A DNA stretch of 64,000 nucleotides from an uncultured Candidatus Saccharibacteria bacterium (GCA_937935245.1 CALGXX010000011.1:1-64000); one strand, 5' to 3'. Counted from the stretch's first letter, positions 1-8,478 are shown. Notes: a model not told the origin generated them from the letters alone. Translations and numbers: made by a program.

Positions 1-312
1 CTTGCCGCGAATATTAACCTCATCGAGCAGCGCCGCCGCCACGCCTCGGGAAAAATTGCTACCAGTACGATTGGTGAAGACTTTCAATCCGACTGATTCC
101 AACAATTCTACGACAATTTTTGTTGTCGTCGTTTTCCCATTCGTTCCGCTGATAATCACCACGCCTTGCGGTAAATCCGCCAACGTTCTCTGAATAAATT
201 TTGGGTCAATTTTTTCAATCACCAAACCCGGCAAGGCCGAGCCGCCACCGCGTAATTTAGCGACTTTCTTGACGCTTTTGCCAATAATAGTACTAATCAT
301 CTGTCTTGCCAT
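1..312 (-). CDS. murT: Lipid II isoglutaminyl synthase, MurT subunit (partial, N-terminal 104 residues)
   Basis: This is a Mur-ligase family protein running off the left edge. The visible N-terminus has the P-loop ISGTNGKTTTTK at about residues 54-65, followed by NRTGSNFSRG, which is typical of MurT rather than MurC-F. MurT with the amidotransferase GatD amidates the D-Glu of lipid II; GatD would be expected just beyond the edge. The start ATG lies 7 nt after a TATAAT box, so the mRNA is probably leaderless. The gene is divergent from the small membrane protein at 357. The family is clear; the MurT assignment over other Mur-ligase-like proteins is likely. Confidence 0.8.
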   Translation of the reverse strand, partial: MARQMISTIIGKSVKKVAKLRGGGSALPGLVIEKIDPKFIQRTLADLPQGVVIISGTNGKTTTTKIVVELLESVGLKVFTNRTGSNFSRGVAAALLDEVNIRGK

Positions 313-319
313 ATTGTCT

Positions 320-325
320 ATTATA
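320..325 (-). promoter_or_regulatory. -10 box of murT
   Basis: TATAAT on the minus strand, 7 nt before the murT ATG. Expected transcription start is at or next to the start codon. Confidence 0.55.
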
Positions 326-344
326 CTCTGCCGGGTCTATGTGC

Positions 345-350
345 TACAAT
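345..350 (+). promoter_or_regulatory. -10 box of the membrane protein/Clp operon
   Basis: TGC-TACAAT (extended -10) with 6 nt between the box and the ATG at 357, which predicts a leaderless mRNA. Confidence 0.55.
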
Positions 351-356
351 ATCAAT

Positions 357-737
357 ATGTTTTTGGTGGGTATCTTTCAGTGGTGGTATGGCAATGGCTT
401 GTTGCAATATATCCGTCAAAGTTTTTTGGGTGTTTTACGAACGGCGGATTTTTTCTCCGTTGGACTGTTGCTAAGAACTTTATTTAATCCATTTCGCCAG
501 ATTTCAGCCGCTCCGGTTGGCGGCGACTTATCCGTGCAACTATCTGCGTTTTTTGACAAGATGTTCTCGCGAGTAATTGGCGCGGTGGTGCGCTCCATGG
601 TGATAATTATTGGAATATTGATGATATTGCTACGATTTTTGTGGATGATTGTAGGAATTATTATGTGGCTGGCGCTGCCGCTGATGCCGTTTATCGGAAT
701 TATTTTATGGCAATTGGGAGTTTCTGTATGGAAATAG
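357..737 (+). CDS. Small membrane protein of unknown function
   Basis: A 126-residue protein not recognised as a named family. It has a hydrophobic N-terminal part with a WWYG motif, a polar middle (about residues 40-75) and two closely spaced hydrophobic segments at the C-terminus (about 78-122). The start at 357 is chosen because a -10 box ends 6 nt before it; an upstream in-frame ATG at 306 would lie before the promoter. Its end overlaps the start of the Clp-like ATPase by 10 nt, so the two are translationally coupled and may act together at the membrane. Confidence 0.7.
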   Translation: MFLVGIFQWWYGNGLLQYIRQSFLGVLRTADFFSVGLLLRTLFNPFRQISAAPVGGDLSVQLSAFFDKMFSRVIGAVVRSMVIIIGILMILLRFLWMIVGIIMWLALPLMPFIGIILWQLGVSVWK

Positions 738-3178
738 AGCCGAGATTTAATTACGACAGTTTACGATCTCAGAAAGCGCGATTTTCTGTGAGGTTCGGCA
801 ATGCTTGGCATATCGTGGCGATAGCTGTTGGCATTATGATGGTGCTACTTGGTCTGTGGTCGTTGATTGAGCATGGGGCGATTGGCTGGCTATTGTTTGG
901 TCTGAGTGGTCCAATGATTATGGTGTCGATTTGGTGGGAAAAAGACTTAAAGACTGCGGAAATTAGTAAAAATCCTAAGACAATTGACGATGTGATGGCG
1001 GCGGACGTTTTGGGCAAATTGCCGCGCAGACCGACGCCGATTGATATTGCTGAGGCGATTACAGGTACGCGAGCCGGGCAATTTTTGGCAGTGCGGCTGG
1101 GTTTGACGCCGAATTTCTTGCGTAATATTTCCGTCGATGATCCAGATCGAACGGAACAGATTTGGAGGGCGTCTATTGAAATTTGGCAGAGCACGGAAAG
1201 TCCGAAGATTACTAGTGCGGTTCTGGCGGCGGCGATAGTGAAGCAATTGCCACAACACGATTCTTTGCTGGCAAATATGAAGATCGATTTTCATGATATC
1301 GAGGAGGCTATTCGATGGTATGAGCGAATCAAGGCGCTGATTGATCAGTATAAAGAGAAGCCGCTGAATACGGGCGGAATTGCTAGGGATTGGTCTTTTG
1401 GTTATACGCCGCTGCTGAGTCGATTTGCCCAGAATATTAGCGTCAGTGTATCTGGCGGCGCGTTTACGACTAAGTTAGCTGCGCACGAGGAGGCACTGGG
1501 GCAGATGCTCAAAACGTTTAGTTCTGGCGGGCGGCAGAATATTACGCTGGTTGGTGCTGACGGTGCGGGAAAAAGTACTGTCGTGTCGGCGTTTGCGGAA
1601 ATGTTGATTGACGGACATCGGGGCGTTCCTGGTTCGCTGATGTATCAGCAAGTTTTTATGCTGGACGCGTCGTCGTTGATCAGCGTAGCGTCGGGTCGCG
1701 GGGAATTGGAAAATCTAGTCACGATGATTTTGAACGAAGCTTTCTTGTCGAAAAACGTGATTTTGTGCTTGGACAATGCGCAATTATTCTTCGAAGAAGG
1801 CGTTGGTTCGGTTGACCTGAGCAATGTGTTATTGCCAATCCTGGAGGCGGGCAGACTTAGGACAATTTTAACGATGGACGATCAGCGATTTTTGCAAATC
1901 TCCCAGACTAAGCCACAGCTCGCTCACGCTTTGAATACAATTGCAATTCAGCCATCAAACGAACCCGAAACTATGAAAATTATGCGCGATCAATTGGTTT
2001 TATTTGAGGCGCAGCACAAAGTGACGTATATGTATCAGGCGCTGGCGGAGGCGTATCGTGTTGGTGATCGTTATGTTCAGGACTTAGTAATGCCAGGTAA
2101 GGCGTTGAAAATTTTGGAAGCGGCGGCAAGTTATGCGAGTGGCGGGTTGGTGACCGCGCAATCTGTGGATGACGCGATTGAAAAGACTCTTGGTATAAAA
2201 ATTTCGGTAGCATCTTTGAATGACGAAAAGGAAAAATTGTTAAACTTGGAGTCATTAATTCATCAGCGAATGATCAATCAAACGCGAGCCGTGACAGTTG
2301 TTTCTGACGCTATTCGCCGCGCGCGCACAGGTGTTAGAAATCAGAATCGACCGATTGGCGCATTCCTATTTCTTGGTCCGACTGGTGTTGGTAAAACGGA
2401 GCTTTCTAAAGCTTTGGCGGATGTTTATTTTGGCGGTGAAGGCAATATGATTCGCTTGGATTTGAACGAATTTGTCAGGCCGGATGATGTGGCTAGGTTA
2501 ATTGCGGATGGCGCGCGAGATCCGGGAAGCTTGACTGCTCAAGTTCAGAAGCGCCCATTCTCTGTCGTGCTTTTGGATGAAATTGAAAAGGCTCATCCTC
2601 AGGTTTTGACGACGCTTCTGCAGCTTTTGGATGAGGGAATACTTCGCGATGAAAATAACCGAGAAATTAGTTTTCGCGATACGATTGTGATTGCGACGTC
2701 GAATGCTGGCGCGGATAGAATTCGTGAATATATTGAGCGGGGCTATCAATTGGAGCAGTTCGAACAGACATTTATTAACGAGTTGATTAATGCCAATTTA
2801 TTCCGCCCAGAGTTTTTGAACCGTTTTGATGAAATCGTTTTGTTCCGTCCGCTAGGAAAAGAGGAATTGTTGCAGGTTGTTGATTTGATTTTGGCGGGAG
2901 TTAATAAGACTTTGGCACCGCAAAAAATTCAAGTTGCGGTCGAGGAAGAAGGCAAGAAATTGCTAGTCGAGGCTGGCTATGATCCAAGATTGGGAGCTCG
3001 TCCGATGCGTCGCGTCGTCCAACGAGCTGTCGAGAATACCGTCGCCAAGCAAATGCTGGCTGGAACTGTCGCACCTGGCTCAACTACAATTATCACCGCT
3101 GATCAAATTCGCCAAATTTTAGGTTCACAATCTGCGCAAATGCCGCTAGGGGCTCAGAACCCGCCATTGAATAGCTAG
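728..3178 (+). CDS. Membrane-anchored ClpC/ClpB-like AAA+ ATPase
   Basis: An 816-residue double-AAA+ protein. Two hydrophobic segments lie near residues 20-65 (FGNAWHIVAIAVGIMMVLLG and a second), which cytosolic ClpC lacks. A Clp-N-like helical region follows. The first ATPase domain has Walker A GADGAGKST near residue 276, but its Walker B reads ILCLDNAQ with Asn replacing the catalytic Glu. The second domain is complete: GPTGVGKTE near 549, LLDEIEKAHP near 613 and the RPEFLNRFDEIV region. ClpC-type proteins unfold substrates for ClpP or act as disaggregases; here the anchor suggests work at the membrane. Start 728 is preferred to 641 because 641 lies inside the upstream gene and adds 29 unlikely residues. 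Confidence 0.82.
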   Translation: MEIEPRFNYDSLRSQKARFSVRFGNAWHIVAIAVGIMMVLLGLWSLIEHGAIGWLLFGLSGPMIMVSIWWEKDLKTAEISKNPKTIDDVMAADVLGKLPRRPTPIDIAEAITGTRAGQFLAVRLGLTPNFLRNISVDDPDRTEQIWRASIEIWQSTESPKITSAVLAAAIVKQLPQHDSLLANMKIDFHDIEEAIRWYERIKALIDQYKEKPLNTGGIARDWSFGYTPLLSRFAQNISVSVSGGAFTTKLAAHEEALGQMLKTFSSGGRQNITLVGADGAGKSTVVSAFAEMLIDGHRGVPGSLMYQQVFMLDASSLISVASGRGELENLVTMILNEAFLSKNVILCLDNAQLFFEEGVGSVDLSNVLLPILEAGRLRTILTMDDQRFLQISQTKPQLAHALNTIAIQPSNEPETMKIMRDQLVLFEAQHKVTYMYQALAEAYRVGDRYVQDLVMPGKALKILEAAASYASGGLVTAQSVDDAIEKTLGIKISVASLNDEKEKLLNLESLIHQRMINQTRAVTVVSDAIRRARTGVRNQNRPIGAFLFLGPTGVGKTELSKALADVYFGGEGNMIRLDLNEFVRPDDVARLIADGARDPGSLTAQVQKRPFSVVLLDEIEKAHPQVLTTLLQLLDEGILRDENNREISFRDTIVIATSNAGADRIREYIERGYQLEQFEQTFINELINANLFRPEFLNRFDEIVLFRPLGKEELLQVVDLILAGVNKTLAPQKIQVAVEEEGKKLLVEAGYDPRLGARPMRRVVQRAVENTVAKQMLAGTVAPGSTTIITADQIRQILGSQSAQMPLGAQNPPLNS

Positions 3179-3218
3179 CTCAGCCGATCAACTGGTGTTT
3201 TTATGGTGTAGTCATAAA

Positions 3219-3241
3219 TAAAAACCCGTCATAATGACGAG
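3219..3241 (-). terminator. Terminator of tRNA-Arg(TCG)
   Basis: On the minus strand a 7-bp stem (CTCGTCA/TGACGGG, loop TTA) is followed by TTTTT, just downstream of the tRNA. It may also slow transcription arriving from the Clp gene. Confidence 0.6.
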
Positions 3242-3247
3242 CTATTT

Positions 3248-3324
3248 TGGTACACCCGGCAAGATTCGAACTTGCGACCCCTTGGTTCGAAGCCAAGTGC
3301 TCTAATCCGCTGAGCTACGGGTGC
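3248..3324 (-). tRNA. tRNA-Arg(TCG)
   Basis: A full cloverleaf of 77 nt with encoded CCA. The anticodon arm is CTTGG-CTTCGAA-CCAAG, giving anticodon TCG. The acceptor stem GCACCCG pairs with CGGGTGT with one G-U pair. A TGA-TATAAT promoter lies 10 nt upstream at 3335-3340. Confidence 0.95.
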
Positions 3325-3334
3325 GTATGAAGTT

Positions 3335-3340
3335 ATTATA
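3335..3340 (-). promoter_or_regulatory. -10 box of tRNA-Arg(TCG)
   Basis: Extended -10 TGA-TATAAT on the minus strand, 10 nt before the 5' end of the mature tRNA. Confidence 0.55.
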
Positions 3341-3366
3341 TCATAGATGACGGCCGAGTAAAATGA

Positions 3367-3372
3367 TATACT
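3367..3372 (+). promoter_or_regulatory. -10 box of murB
   Basis: TGA-TATACT, 6 nt before the murB ATG. It predicts a leaderless mRNA. Confidence 0.55.
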
Positions 3373-3378
3373 GTATGT

Positions 3379-4401
3379 ATGGATGTTATGACTAATATAT
3401 CACTGAAACAATACACGACTATGAAATTGGGAGGTGAGGCTCGCTATATGGCGACAGCGGATTCTGCTAGTGATGTTGTGTCGCTATATCGTAATGCCCG
3501 AAAGGAAAATTTGCCGATTTTTGTGTTGGGTGGTGGCAGTAATGTGATTACGCATGACGAGGTTTTTGAAGGAATCGTACTGTTGAATAAGATTAAAGGT
3601 TTTGAGGTTATCTCTGAAACTGACGAAACAACTGATGTGAAAATTGGTGCGGGCGAAGTCTGGGATGAAGTTGTTGAAAAGGCTATTGGGCTTGGACTTC
3701 AGGGAATTGAGGCTATGTCGGGGATTCCTGGAACAGCTGGAGCTGCGCCAGTCCAGAACGTTGGGGCGTACGGTCAAGAAATTGCCGATACGTTGATTAG
3801 TCTGGAGGCTTACGACTCAAAAACTGACACAATTGTAACTATTTCTGCTGATGAATGTGACTTTTCTTATCGAAATAGCATTTTTCGCGACAAGGAAAAA
3901 GGGCGATATTGTATTCTGAATATTACTTTGCGCCTAAATAAAGCAGAGCCGAAACCGCCGTATTATGCTTCTTTACAGAGATATATTGATGAGAATGATA
4001 TTCGTGAGGTCAACTTGTCGGTGATTCGCGTGGCAGTTCTTAATATTCGTTCGGAAAAATTGCCAGACCCAGCGGAATTGCCAAGTGCAGGTTCTTTCTT
4101 CAAAAATGCGCTGGTTGAAAAATGGAAATTGGAGGAATTGCAAAAAGAATATAGCGATATTCCAAATTATGCAATGCCTGACGGAAGATATAAAATCCCG
4201 ACGGGTTGGTTGATAGATAAGGCTGGCTTAAGGGGCTATCGCAGCCACGGCATGCGAGTTTACGAAAAGAACGCGTTAGTGCTCGTGAACGATTCGGCAA
4301 CAGGATATGATGATTTGGCGGCGATTCGTGAGGAAATTGTGCAAATTGTCTTTGACAAGTTCGGTATAAAAATTGAGCAAGAGCCGCTAGAACTTTCCTG
4401 A
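3379..4401 (+). CDS. murB: UDP-N-acetylenolpyruvoylglucosamine reductase MurB
   Basis: A cytoplasmic FAD enzyme making UDP-MurNAc with NADPH, the second committed step of peptidoglycan synthesis. At 340 residues it matches the long type I (E. coli-like) family. Visible motifs are LGGGSNVI (FAD binding, about residues 50-57), GIPGTAGAAPVQNVGAYG, YRNSIFR, the catalytic-Ser motif GSFFKN and the terminal Glu motif EQEP. The start at 3379 follows a -10 box by 6 nt and has no Shine-Dalgarno site. A weak AAGCATATGCTT plus T-run follows the stop codon. MurA is encoded at 9856, so both committed steps lie in this window. Confidence 0.95.
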   Translation: MDVMTNISLKQYTTMKLGGEARYMATADSASDVVSLYRNARKENLPIFVLGGGSNVITHDEVFEGIVLLNKIKGFEVISETDETTDVKIGAGEVWDEVVEKAIGLGLQGIEAMSGIPGTAGAAPVQNVGAYGQEIADTLISLEAYDSKTDTIVTISADECDFSYRNSIFRDKEKGRYCILNITLRLNKAEPKPPYYASLQRYIDENDIREVNLSVIRVAVLNIRSEKLPDPAELPSAGSFFKNALVEKWKLEELQKEYSDIPNYAMPDGRYKIPTGWLIDKAGLRGYRSHGMRVYEKNALVLVNDSATGYDDLAAIREEIVQIVFDKFGIKIEQEPLELS

Positions 4402-4405
4402 TAAT

Positions 4406-4421
4406 AAGCATATGCTTTTTT
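4406..4421 (+). terminator. Possible weak terminator after murB
   Basis: AAGC-ATAT-GCTT followed by a run of T directly after the murB stop. The stem is only 4-5 bp, so termination would be partial at best. Confidence 0.3.
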
Positions 4422-4433
4422 GTAGATTTGCGC

Positions 4434-4439
4434 TACAAT
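4434..4439 (+). promoter_or_regulatory. -10 box of the pseudopilin operon
   Basis: TACAAT with 6 nt to the ATG at 4446, predicting a leaderless mRNA for the four-gene pilus operon. Confidence 0.5.
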
Positions 4440-4445
4440 ATTGAT

Positions 4446-4931
4446 ATGAATCGTGGGACGGGTGGTTATACGATAATTGAAGTGGCAGTAGTTATTGTGG
4501 TTGTGTCGATTTTGGCTGGAATTACTTTGGTTGGTGGTGATAGGTTTTTAAATCGAACTAGAGATGAGCGTCAGCGCGCCAATGTTGCCACGTTATCTCT
4601 GAAGTTGGAGCGATATTATAAGTACAATAGTGCCAGTCGTATCGGTCATGAATATCCATCATGTAGAGACTTGATTAAAAATTTTACGTCTATTGTGGGT
4701 GATGATTCGTTGAAGAAAGAAATGGTTAAGTGTAATCGGAGCGACTGGGCTGGCGGAAATCACGGCGAGTTATTATATGAAGCATCGAACATAGATGATG
4801 GAGATTGCACGAAGCCAGCTTCTGGTCCTATAGCTGACGTAGTGGCGGCAACTTGCACTAAATACAGCATTATTTATAGAGAGCGTTTGACGGGAATAGA
4901 AAAAAAGGTGGATAGTATATGGCGCGATTAA
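4446..4931 (+). CDS. Type IV pilus pseudopilin 1
   Basis: A 161-residue protein with a class III prepilin signal: a short polar leader ending in Gly, then YTIIEVAVV with Glu at mature position 5, then a hydrophobic helix. The C-terminal part has several Cys and is otherwise not recognised. Such proteins are cleaved and N-methylated by PilD and packed into the pilus; low-copy ones prime assembly or sit at the tip. The start at 4446 (not 4428) is set by the -10 box ending at 4439. It is the first gene of a chain of four with overlaps of 1, 23 and 4 nt. The resemblance is to GspH/GspG-type minor pilins. Confidence 0.82.
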   Translation: MNRGTGGYTIIEVAVVIVVVSILAGITLVGGDRFLNRTRDERQRANVATLSLKLERYYKYNSASRIGHEYPSCRDLIKNFTSIVGDDSLKKEMVKCNRSDWAGGNHGELLYEASNIDDGDCTKPASGPIADVVAATCTKYSIIYRERLTGIEKKVDSIWRD

Positions 4932-5383
4932 TGAAAAATAGTGATGGCTTTACTATAGTTGAAGTAGCGGTTACTTTGGTTGTTATTGGCATTTTTTCGA
5001 TAGTTATTTTAATGATGCAAACCCAGGTCAGCAATATATCTGTCTTAGAAGTGCAGCATACGAAGGCTAGTTATTTGGCATACAGCAATATGCGTAAGTA
5101 TGCAAACGACTCTCCTCCTACGTGGTTTGAGTGTGTAGCGCCTCCTCCGAGCACTAGACCCCCGGGCTCCAGATATTCGGTTATGGAGAGTATAGGTAGA
5201 GTTGATGGATTGCCGGGAATGGTTAGACAGGAAGTGTATGTTTCGGCTCCATATGGATGTAAAAGCGGCACGGCAAGTTTTGGTATGCCAATTAAAGTAG
5301 AGTCTGTTGTAGAGTATGGATTGCCAAGTTCTGGCGCCGGCAGTGGAAGAAAGGTTACACATGCGACATACGCAGCGTTTTAG
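4931..5383 (+). CDS. Type IV pilus pseudopilin 2
   Basis: A 150-residue protein with leader MKNSDG and mature start FTIVEVAVT (Glu5 present), then a hydrophobic stretch to about residue 30. The globular part is unassigned. The start at 4931 overlaps the previous stop as TAATG, a coupling arrangement; an alternative ATG at 4919 would add four residues. Position and size suggest a GspI-like minor pilin of the tip complex, by inference from gene order. Confidence 0.8.
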   Translation: MKNSDGFTIVEVAVTLVVIGIFSIVILMMQTQVSNISVLEVQHTKASYLAYSNMRKYANDSPPTWFECVAPPPSTRPPGSRYSVMESIGRVDGLPGMVRQEVYVSAPYGCKSGTASFGMPIKVESVVEYGLPSSGAGSGRKVTHATYAAF

Positions 5384-6164
5384 AGAAAGTGGGTTTACTA
5401 TAGCCGAGCTGGCGATGGTCATGGTTATTATTGCTATGATTGTAGGCGTGTTTAGCCAGATGCTAATTTCGGCAAACCAAAGCGCATCCATAAGTAAAGC
5501 AAGAGTTGATATCAATCGTAGTCTTCACAATTCTATGGATGCAATTGAAACTGACGTGAGACAAACTTCGCGTTTTAAGGTGAGCGGTTACGACGGATAT
5601 GATACGTTTGCTAAAGACAGGAGTTTCTCTGGCGCGAGTCAAGTATGGACGTATAATAGGAATACTTTGATATTGTTACAATATGCTACTACTATGGGTC
5701 GTGGTTCCGATACTCGAGAAATTGTCTATTTAAGAACTCCCAGGTTTGACTGTGCGGCAAATAAAACTCAGCAGCCAAAATATAAGAAGATAGTAATTTA
5801 TTTCTTAAAAGACGGCCAGTTGCATCGTCGTACCGTGTATAATGATTTGATAGACACTTACGGCAATCCGTATACAGGAGCTCCTGCTAATTATTTCTGT
5901 ATGAATAGCACGGATGCCAACAAGTTTAAGAGCCGTGCTATGAAAGTTCATCAAGATTCAATTTTAGCGACGGGCGTTTCGGAATTTAAGGTGGAATATT
6001 ATGAGGGAGATATTTTGGTCGCTGATCAATATAGCGCGCCTGCGACGTCATTAAGAATTTTAGATGCAGCAAATGGTATAAAAGTAACCTTAAAAATTCA
6101 ATCTCCTAGTGGACAAGTTTCTGATTCGCAAACATTAATGATACGAAAGATAAATAACCTATGA
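5361..6164 (+). CDS. Type IV pilus pseudopilin 3, GspJ/PilW-like
   Basis: A 267-residue protein with leader MRHTQRFRESG and mature start FTIAELAMV (Glu5 present). It has one N-terminal hydrophobic helix and a larger globular domain, the size expected of GspJ/PilW-type pseudopilins. The start at 5361 has an AAGG site about 8 nt upstream; the longer frame from 5316 has no signal and no RBS. It overlaps the previous gene by 23 nt and the next by 4 nt (ATGA). Confidence 0.82.
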   Translation: MRHTQRFRESGFTIAELAMVMVIIAMIVGVFSQMLISANQSASISKARVDINRSLHNSMDAIETDVRQTSRFKVSGYDGYDTFAKDRSFSGASQVWTYNRNTLILLQYATTMGRGSDTREIVYLRTPRFDCAANKTQQPKYKKIVIYFLKDGQLHRRTVYNDLIDTYGNPYTGAPANYFCMNSTDANKFKSRAMKVHQDSILATGVSEFKVEYYEGDILVADQYSAPATSLRILDAANGIKVTLKIQSPSGQVSDSQTLMIRKINNL

Positions 6165-7942
6165 TTCGACAAAAAAATGGCTATTCTCTAGTTCTAATTG
6201 TCTTGATGAGTACTTTTATTATGGCTGTCCTGGCGGGCTCTATGAGAATTGTTACTCAATCGTATATTTATTCTCAAGAAGAATATTATTATAAGTTAGC
6301 TCAAGAAGCGGGCGAGGCTGGTACGGCGTATGCCAACGCTTGTTTGGATTCAAACAACACTGAACAATCATGGGGGTCTGTTGCTGGTGGGATTGGCCCA
6401 TTGCGCCCGGACACTAACTGTAAAGGCGCTACAGCTTTTTATGGTAATAAATATGTTTTTGAAAATAGTAGGTTGCGAACTACGTTTGAAGTTGGCAATT
6501 TGGAGGCGTCAACCAAAGGTGCGTCGTCTGGCGTGGCTTTATCGGCCGCTACTGCTCAGATTTCATCGACTGGTCGAGTTGAACTTATAAGTGGTGGAAG
6601 TGTTGTAAAAACTTATACTGCTATCGTTAAGAAGGCTGTTACCTGGCCAGCGGATCTTAATGCTGCACGTGTTGTTAGTGGATCATTCCGTACTTGTGCT
6701 CTTATGTCTAATAGTGTTTGGTGTTGGGGCGATCCGAAAGGAAAAGGAGCATTGGGAGATGGTATGAATACTAAGGCTAATGTTCCAGTGAGAGTGCGGC
6801 AAGTGGGTGATATGAAATATGGGAAAATTATTGATATATTTACAGCGCAATTCCACAGCTGTGTTTTAACTGAACTTAGCGGTGTAAGAAAAGTGTATTG
6901 TTGGGGAAGTAATGAAGAGGGACAACTGGGCAATGGACAGTATGGAGCTGGTAAGTATTCTGATGTTCCAGTCGAGGTCGGCGGGGATATTGTCGGTAAA
7001 AATATCACAGCGATTGGCGGTACCGGGGACGTGTCCTGTGCAATTGCTGACGGTAAAATTTATTGTTGGGGGAGTAACTATAGGGGAGAATTGGGTTATA
7101 ACGCACCTAGTCATCCGACTTTATCTCCAGATCCAGTACCTGTTGCTACTGGAGGTGATCCGTATTGGAGATTACAACCTGGATATAAAGCAGTTAAATT
7201 ATCAACCAGTGGTAGTCGGTCACAAACTATGTGCGCCATTATGGATACGGGAATTGCGTATTGTTGGGGACAGGCTAAATTTGGACAGACTGGAAGTACG
7301 GCTTTTGTCTCTAGTTACAACTACGGTCAACCTGTTCGTGTTGCCAGAATATCCAACGTTACTGATATATCTCAAGACGGATATCCGTATGGGGCTGCAC
7401 ACCTTACATCTCCTTATTCCCGAGCTCCTCACGTATGCGCAATTGCTTCAGGGAAGGTTTATTGTTGGGGTGGTGCTGAAGATGGACAGTCCGGAGCTAG
7501 TGCTTACGACGACCTAACCTATAAAACATATGTAGTTCCTAAAGAAGTTAAGGGTCTGCCAGGGGTGCCGAAGCGTATTGCTGTAGGACTTGGTCATTCG
7601 TGTGCCTTAGTGGAACTTTCTGGCGGTAAGCATAAAGTGTATTGTTGGGGGGGGAATGAATTTGGTCAGTTGGGTGAGAGTGCGAATAAGGGCTCGAGCT
7701 CTCTGTCGTATTCGAGGACTCCTCAACCGGTGCATGTTGGTCCAGGTGGTCTTCCTTCGTCAGAAGACGTAGTTACTTTGGCTGCTGGAGCAAACCGCGG
7801 TTGCGCAATTATGACAAATAAGCGCGCATATTGTTGGGGAAAGAATGACGATGGGCAAATCGGCGACGGTACATATGAGCATAGATTTAGTCCAACAGAG
7901 TCATTATTCCTTCGTCCGGTCCAAAATCGATATATATATTAA
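6161..7942 (+). CDS. Tip-type minor pilin fused to an RCC1 beta-propeller (candidate pilus adhesin)
   Basis: A 593-residue protein. The N-terminus has the short leader MIRQKNG, then YSLVLIVLMS, a pilin-like helix without Glu5, as in GspK/PilX-type pilins that cap the fibre. Residues about 40-165 form a linker or pilin domain. From about residue 168 to 590 there are seven RCC1-type repeats, each with a CA(I/L/V)...(Y/W)CWG core and usually a following G(Q/E)LG-like turn, enough for one closed seven-bladed propeller. Each repeat carries a paired Cys, first seen as C179 and C188. RCC1 propellers bind proteins. As the last gene of the pseudopilin operon (ATGA overlap) it is well placed to be the tip ligand-binding subunit; that role is inferred. 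Confidence 0.8.
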   Translation: MIRQKNGYSLVLIVLMSTFIMAVLAGSMRIVTQSYIYSQEEYYYKLAQEAGEAGTAYANACLDSNNTEQSWGSVAGGIGPLRPDTNCKGATAFYGNKYVFENSRLRTTFEVGNLEASTKGASSGVALSAATAQISSTGRVELISGGSVVKTYTAIVKKAVTWPADLNAARVVSGSFRTCALMSNSVWCWGDPKGKGALGDGMNTKANVPVRVRQVGDMKYGKIIDIFTAQFHSCVLTELSGVRKVYCWGSNEEGQLGNGQYGAGKYSDVPVEVGGDIVGKNITAIGGTGDVSCAIADGKIYCWGSNYRGELGYNAPSHPTLSPDPVPVATGGDPYWRLQPGYKAVKLSTSGSRSQTMCAIMDTGIAYCWGQAKFGQTGSTAFVSSYNYGQPVRVARISNVTDISQDGYPYGAAHLTSPYSRAPHVCAIASGKVYCWGGAEDGQSGASAYDDLTYKTYVVPKEVKGLPGVPKRIAVGLGHSCALVELSGGKHKVYCWGGNEFGQLGESANKGSSSLSYSRTPQPVHVGPGGLPSSEDVVTLAAGANRGCAIMTNKRAYCWGKNDDGQIGDGTYEHRFSPTESLFLRPVQNRYIY

Positions 7943-7950
7943 AAAAATGC

Positions 7951-7979
7951 TTGCGCTTTTAAAAACGTTGTAGTATTAT
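7951..7979 (+). promoter_or_regulatory. Sigma-70-type promoter of the major pilin
   Basis: TTGCGC, 17-bp spacer, TATTAT. It predicts a start near 7986 and a 5' leader of about 36 nt carrying AGGGGG at 8007-8012. The pilin thus has its own promoter and a normal leader, unlike most first genes here. Confidence 0.55.
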
Positions 7980-8021
7980 CGAATTACAAATTAAAATAAT
8001 ATATTTAGGGGGCACATTATC

Positions 8022-8456
8022 GTGACTACAAAGAATATAAAAAATCAAGGTTTTACACTAGTTGAGCTTTTGATCGTTATCGTGATCATCGCAATTTTGA
8101 CAGTTGTTTCTTTGGTTGCATACAACGGTTTGCAAAACCAGGCAAAGACATCTGCTGCTAAATCTGCTGCTGACGCCGTTGCTAAGAAAGCTGAGCTATA
8201 CAACACAGCAGAGAGCAAGTACCCAGCTAACTTGGCAGCTTTAACAGATACTGCTCATTCTGGCGAACCATATTACCTGGATGCAAAGACAGTTAATGCT
8301 CCTGCTACCGGTACTTCTCTTACTGCTGGTACTGCTCCTAAAGAAGCTAACACTATTGAGTATCAAGTATGTTCAGGCAATAAGGGTGCGCACGTTAAGT
8401 ACTACAACTTCTCAAAGGACACTGTAGAGGAGCGAACAGTCGGTACAGGCTGTTAA
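8022..8456 (+). CDS. Major type IV pilin, PilA-like
   Basis: A 144-residue protein with leader MTTKNIKNQG and the classic mature start FTLVELLIVIVIIAIL (Glu5), followed by an Ala/Lys-rich amphipathic helix and a small C-terminal domain with a Cys pair (C133 and the last residue C144), consistent with a D-loop. Start is GTG at 8022 with AGGGGG 9 nt upstream. Separate promoter, good RBS and a strong terminator suggest high expression, as expected for the fibre subunit. It lies directly after the tip pseudopilin operon; no PilB, PilC or PilD gene is in this window. Confidence 0.88.
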   Translation: MTTKNIKNQGFTLVELLIVIVIIAILTVVSLVAYNGLQNQAKTSAAKSAADAVAKKAELYNTAESKYPANLAALTDTAHSGEPYYLDAKTVNAPATGTSLTAGTAPKEANTIEYQVCSGNKGAHVKYYNFSKDTVEERTVGTGC

Positions 8457-8478
8457 TCAGCTAAGTATGTAAATAAAA

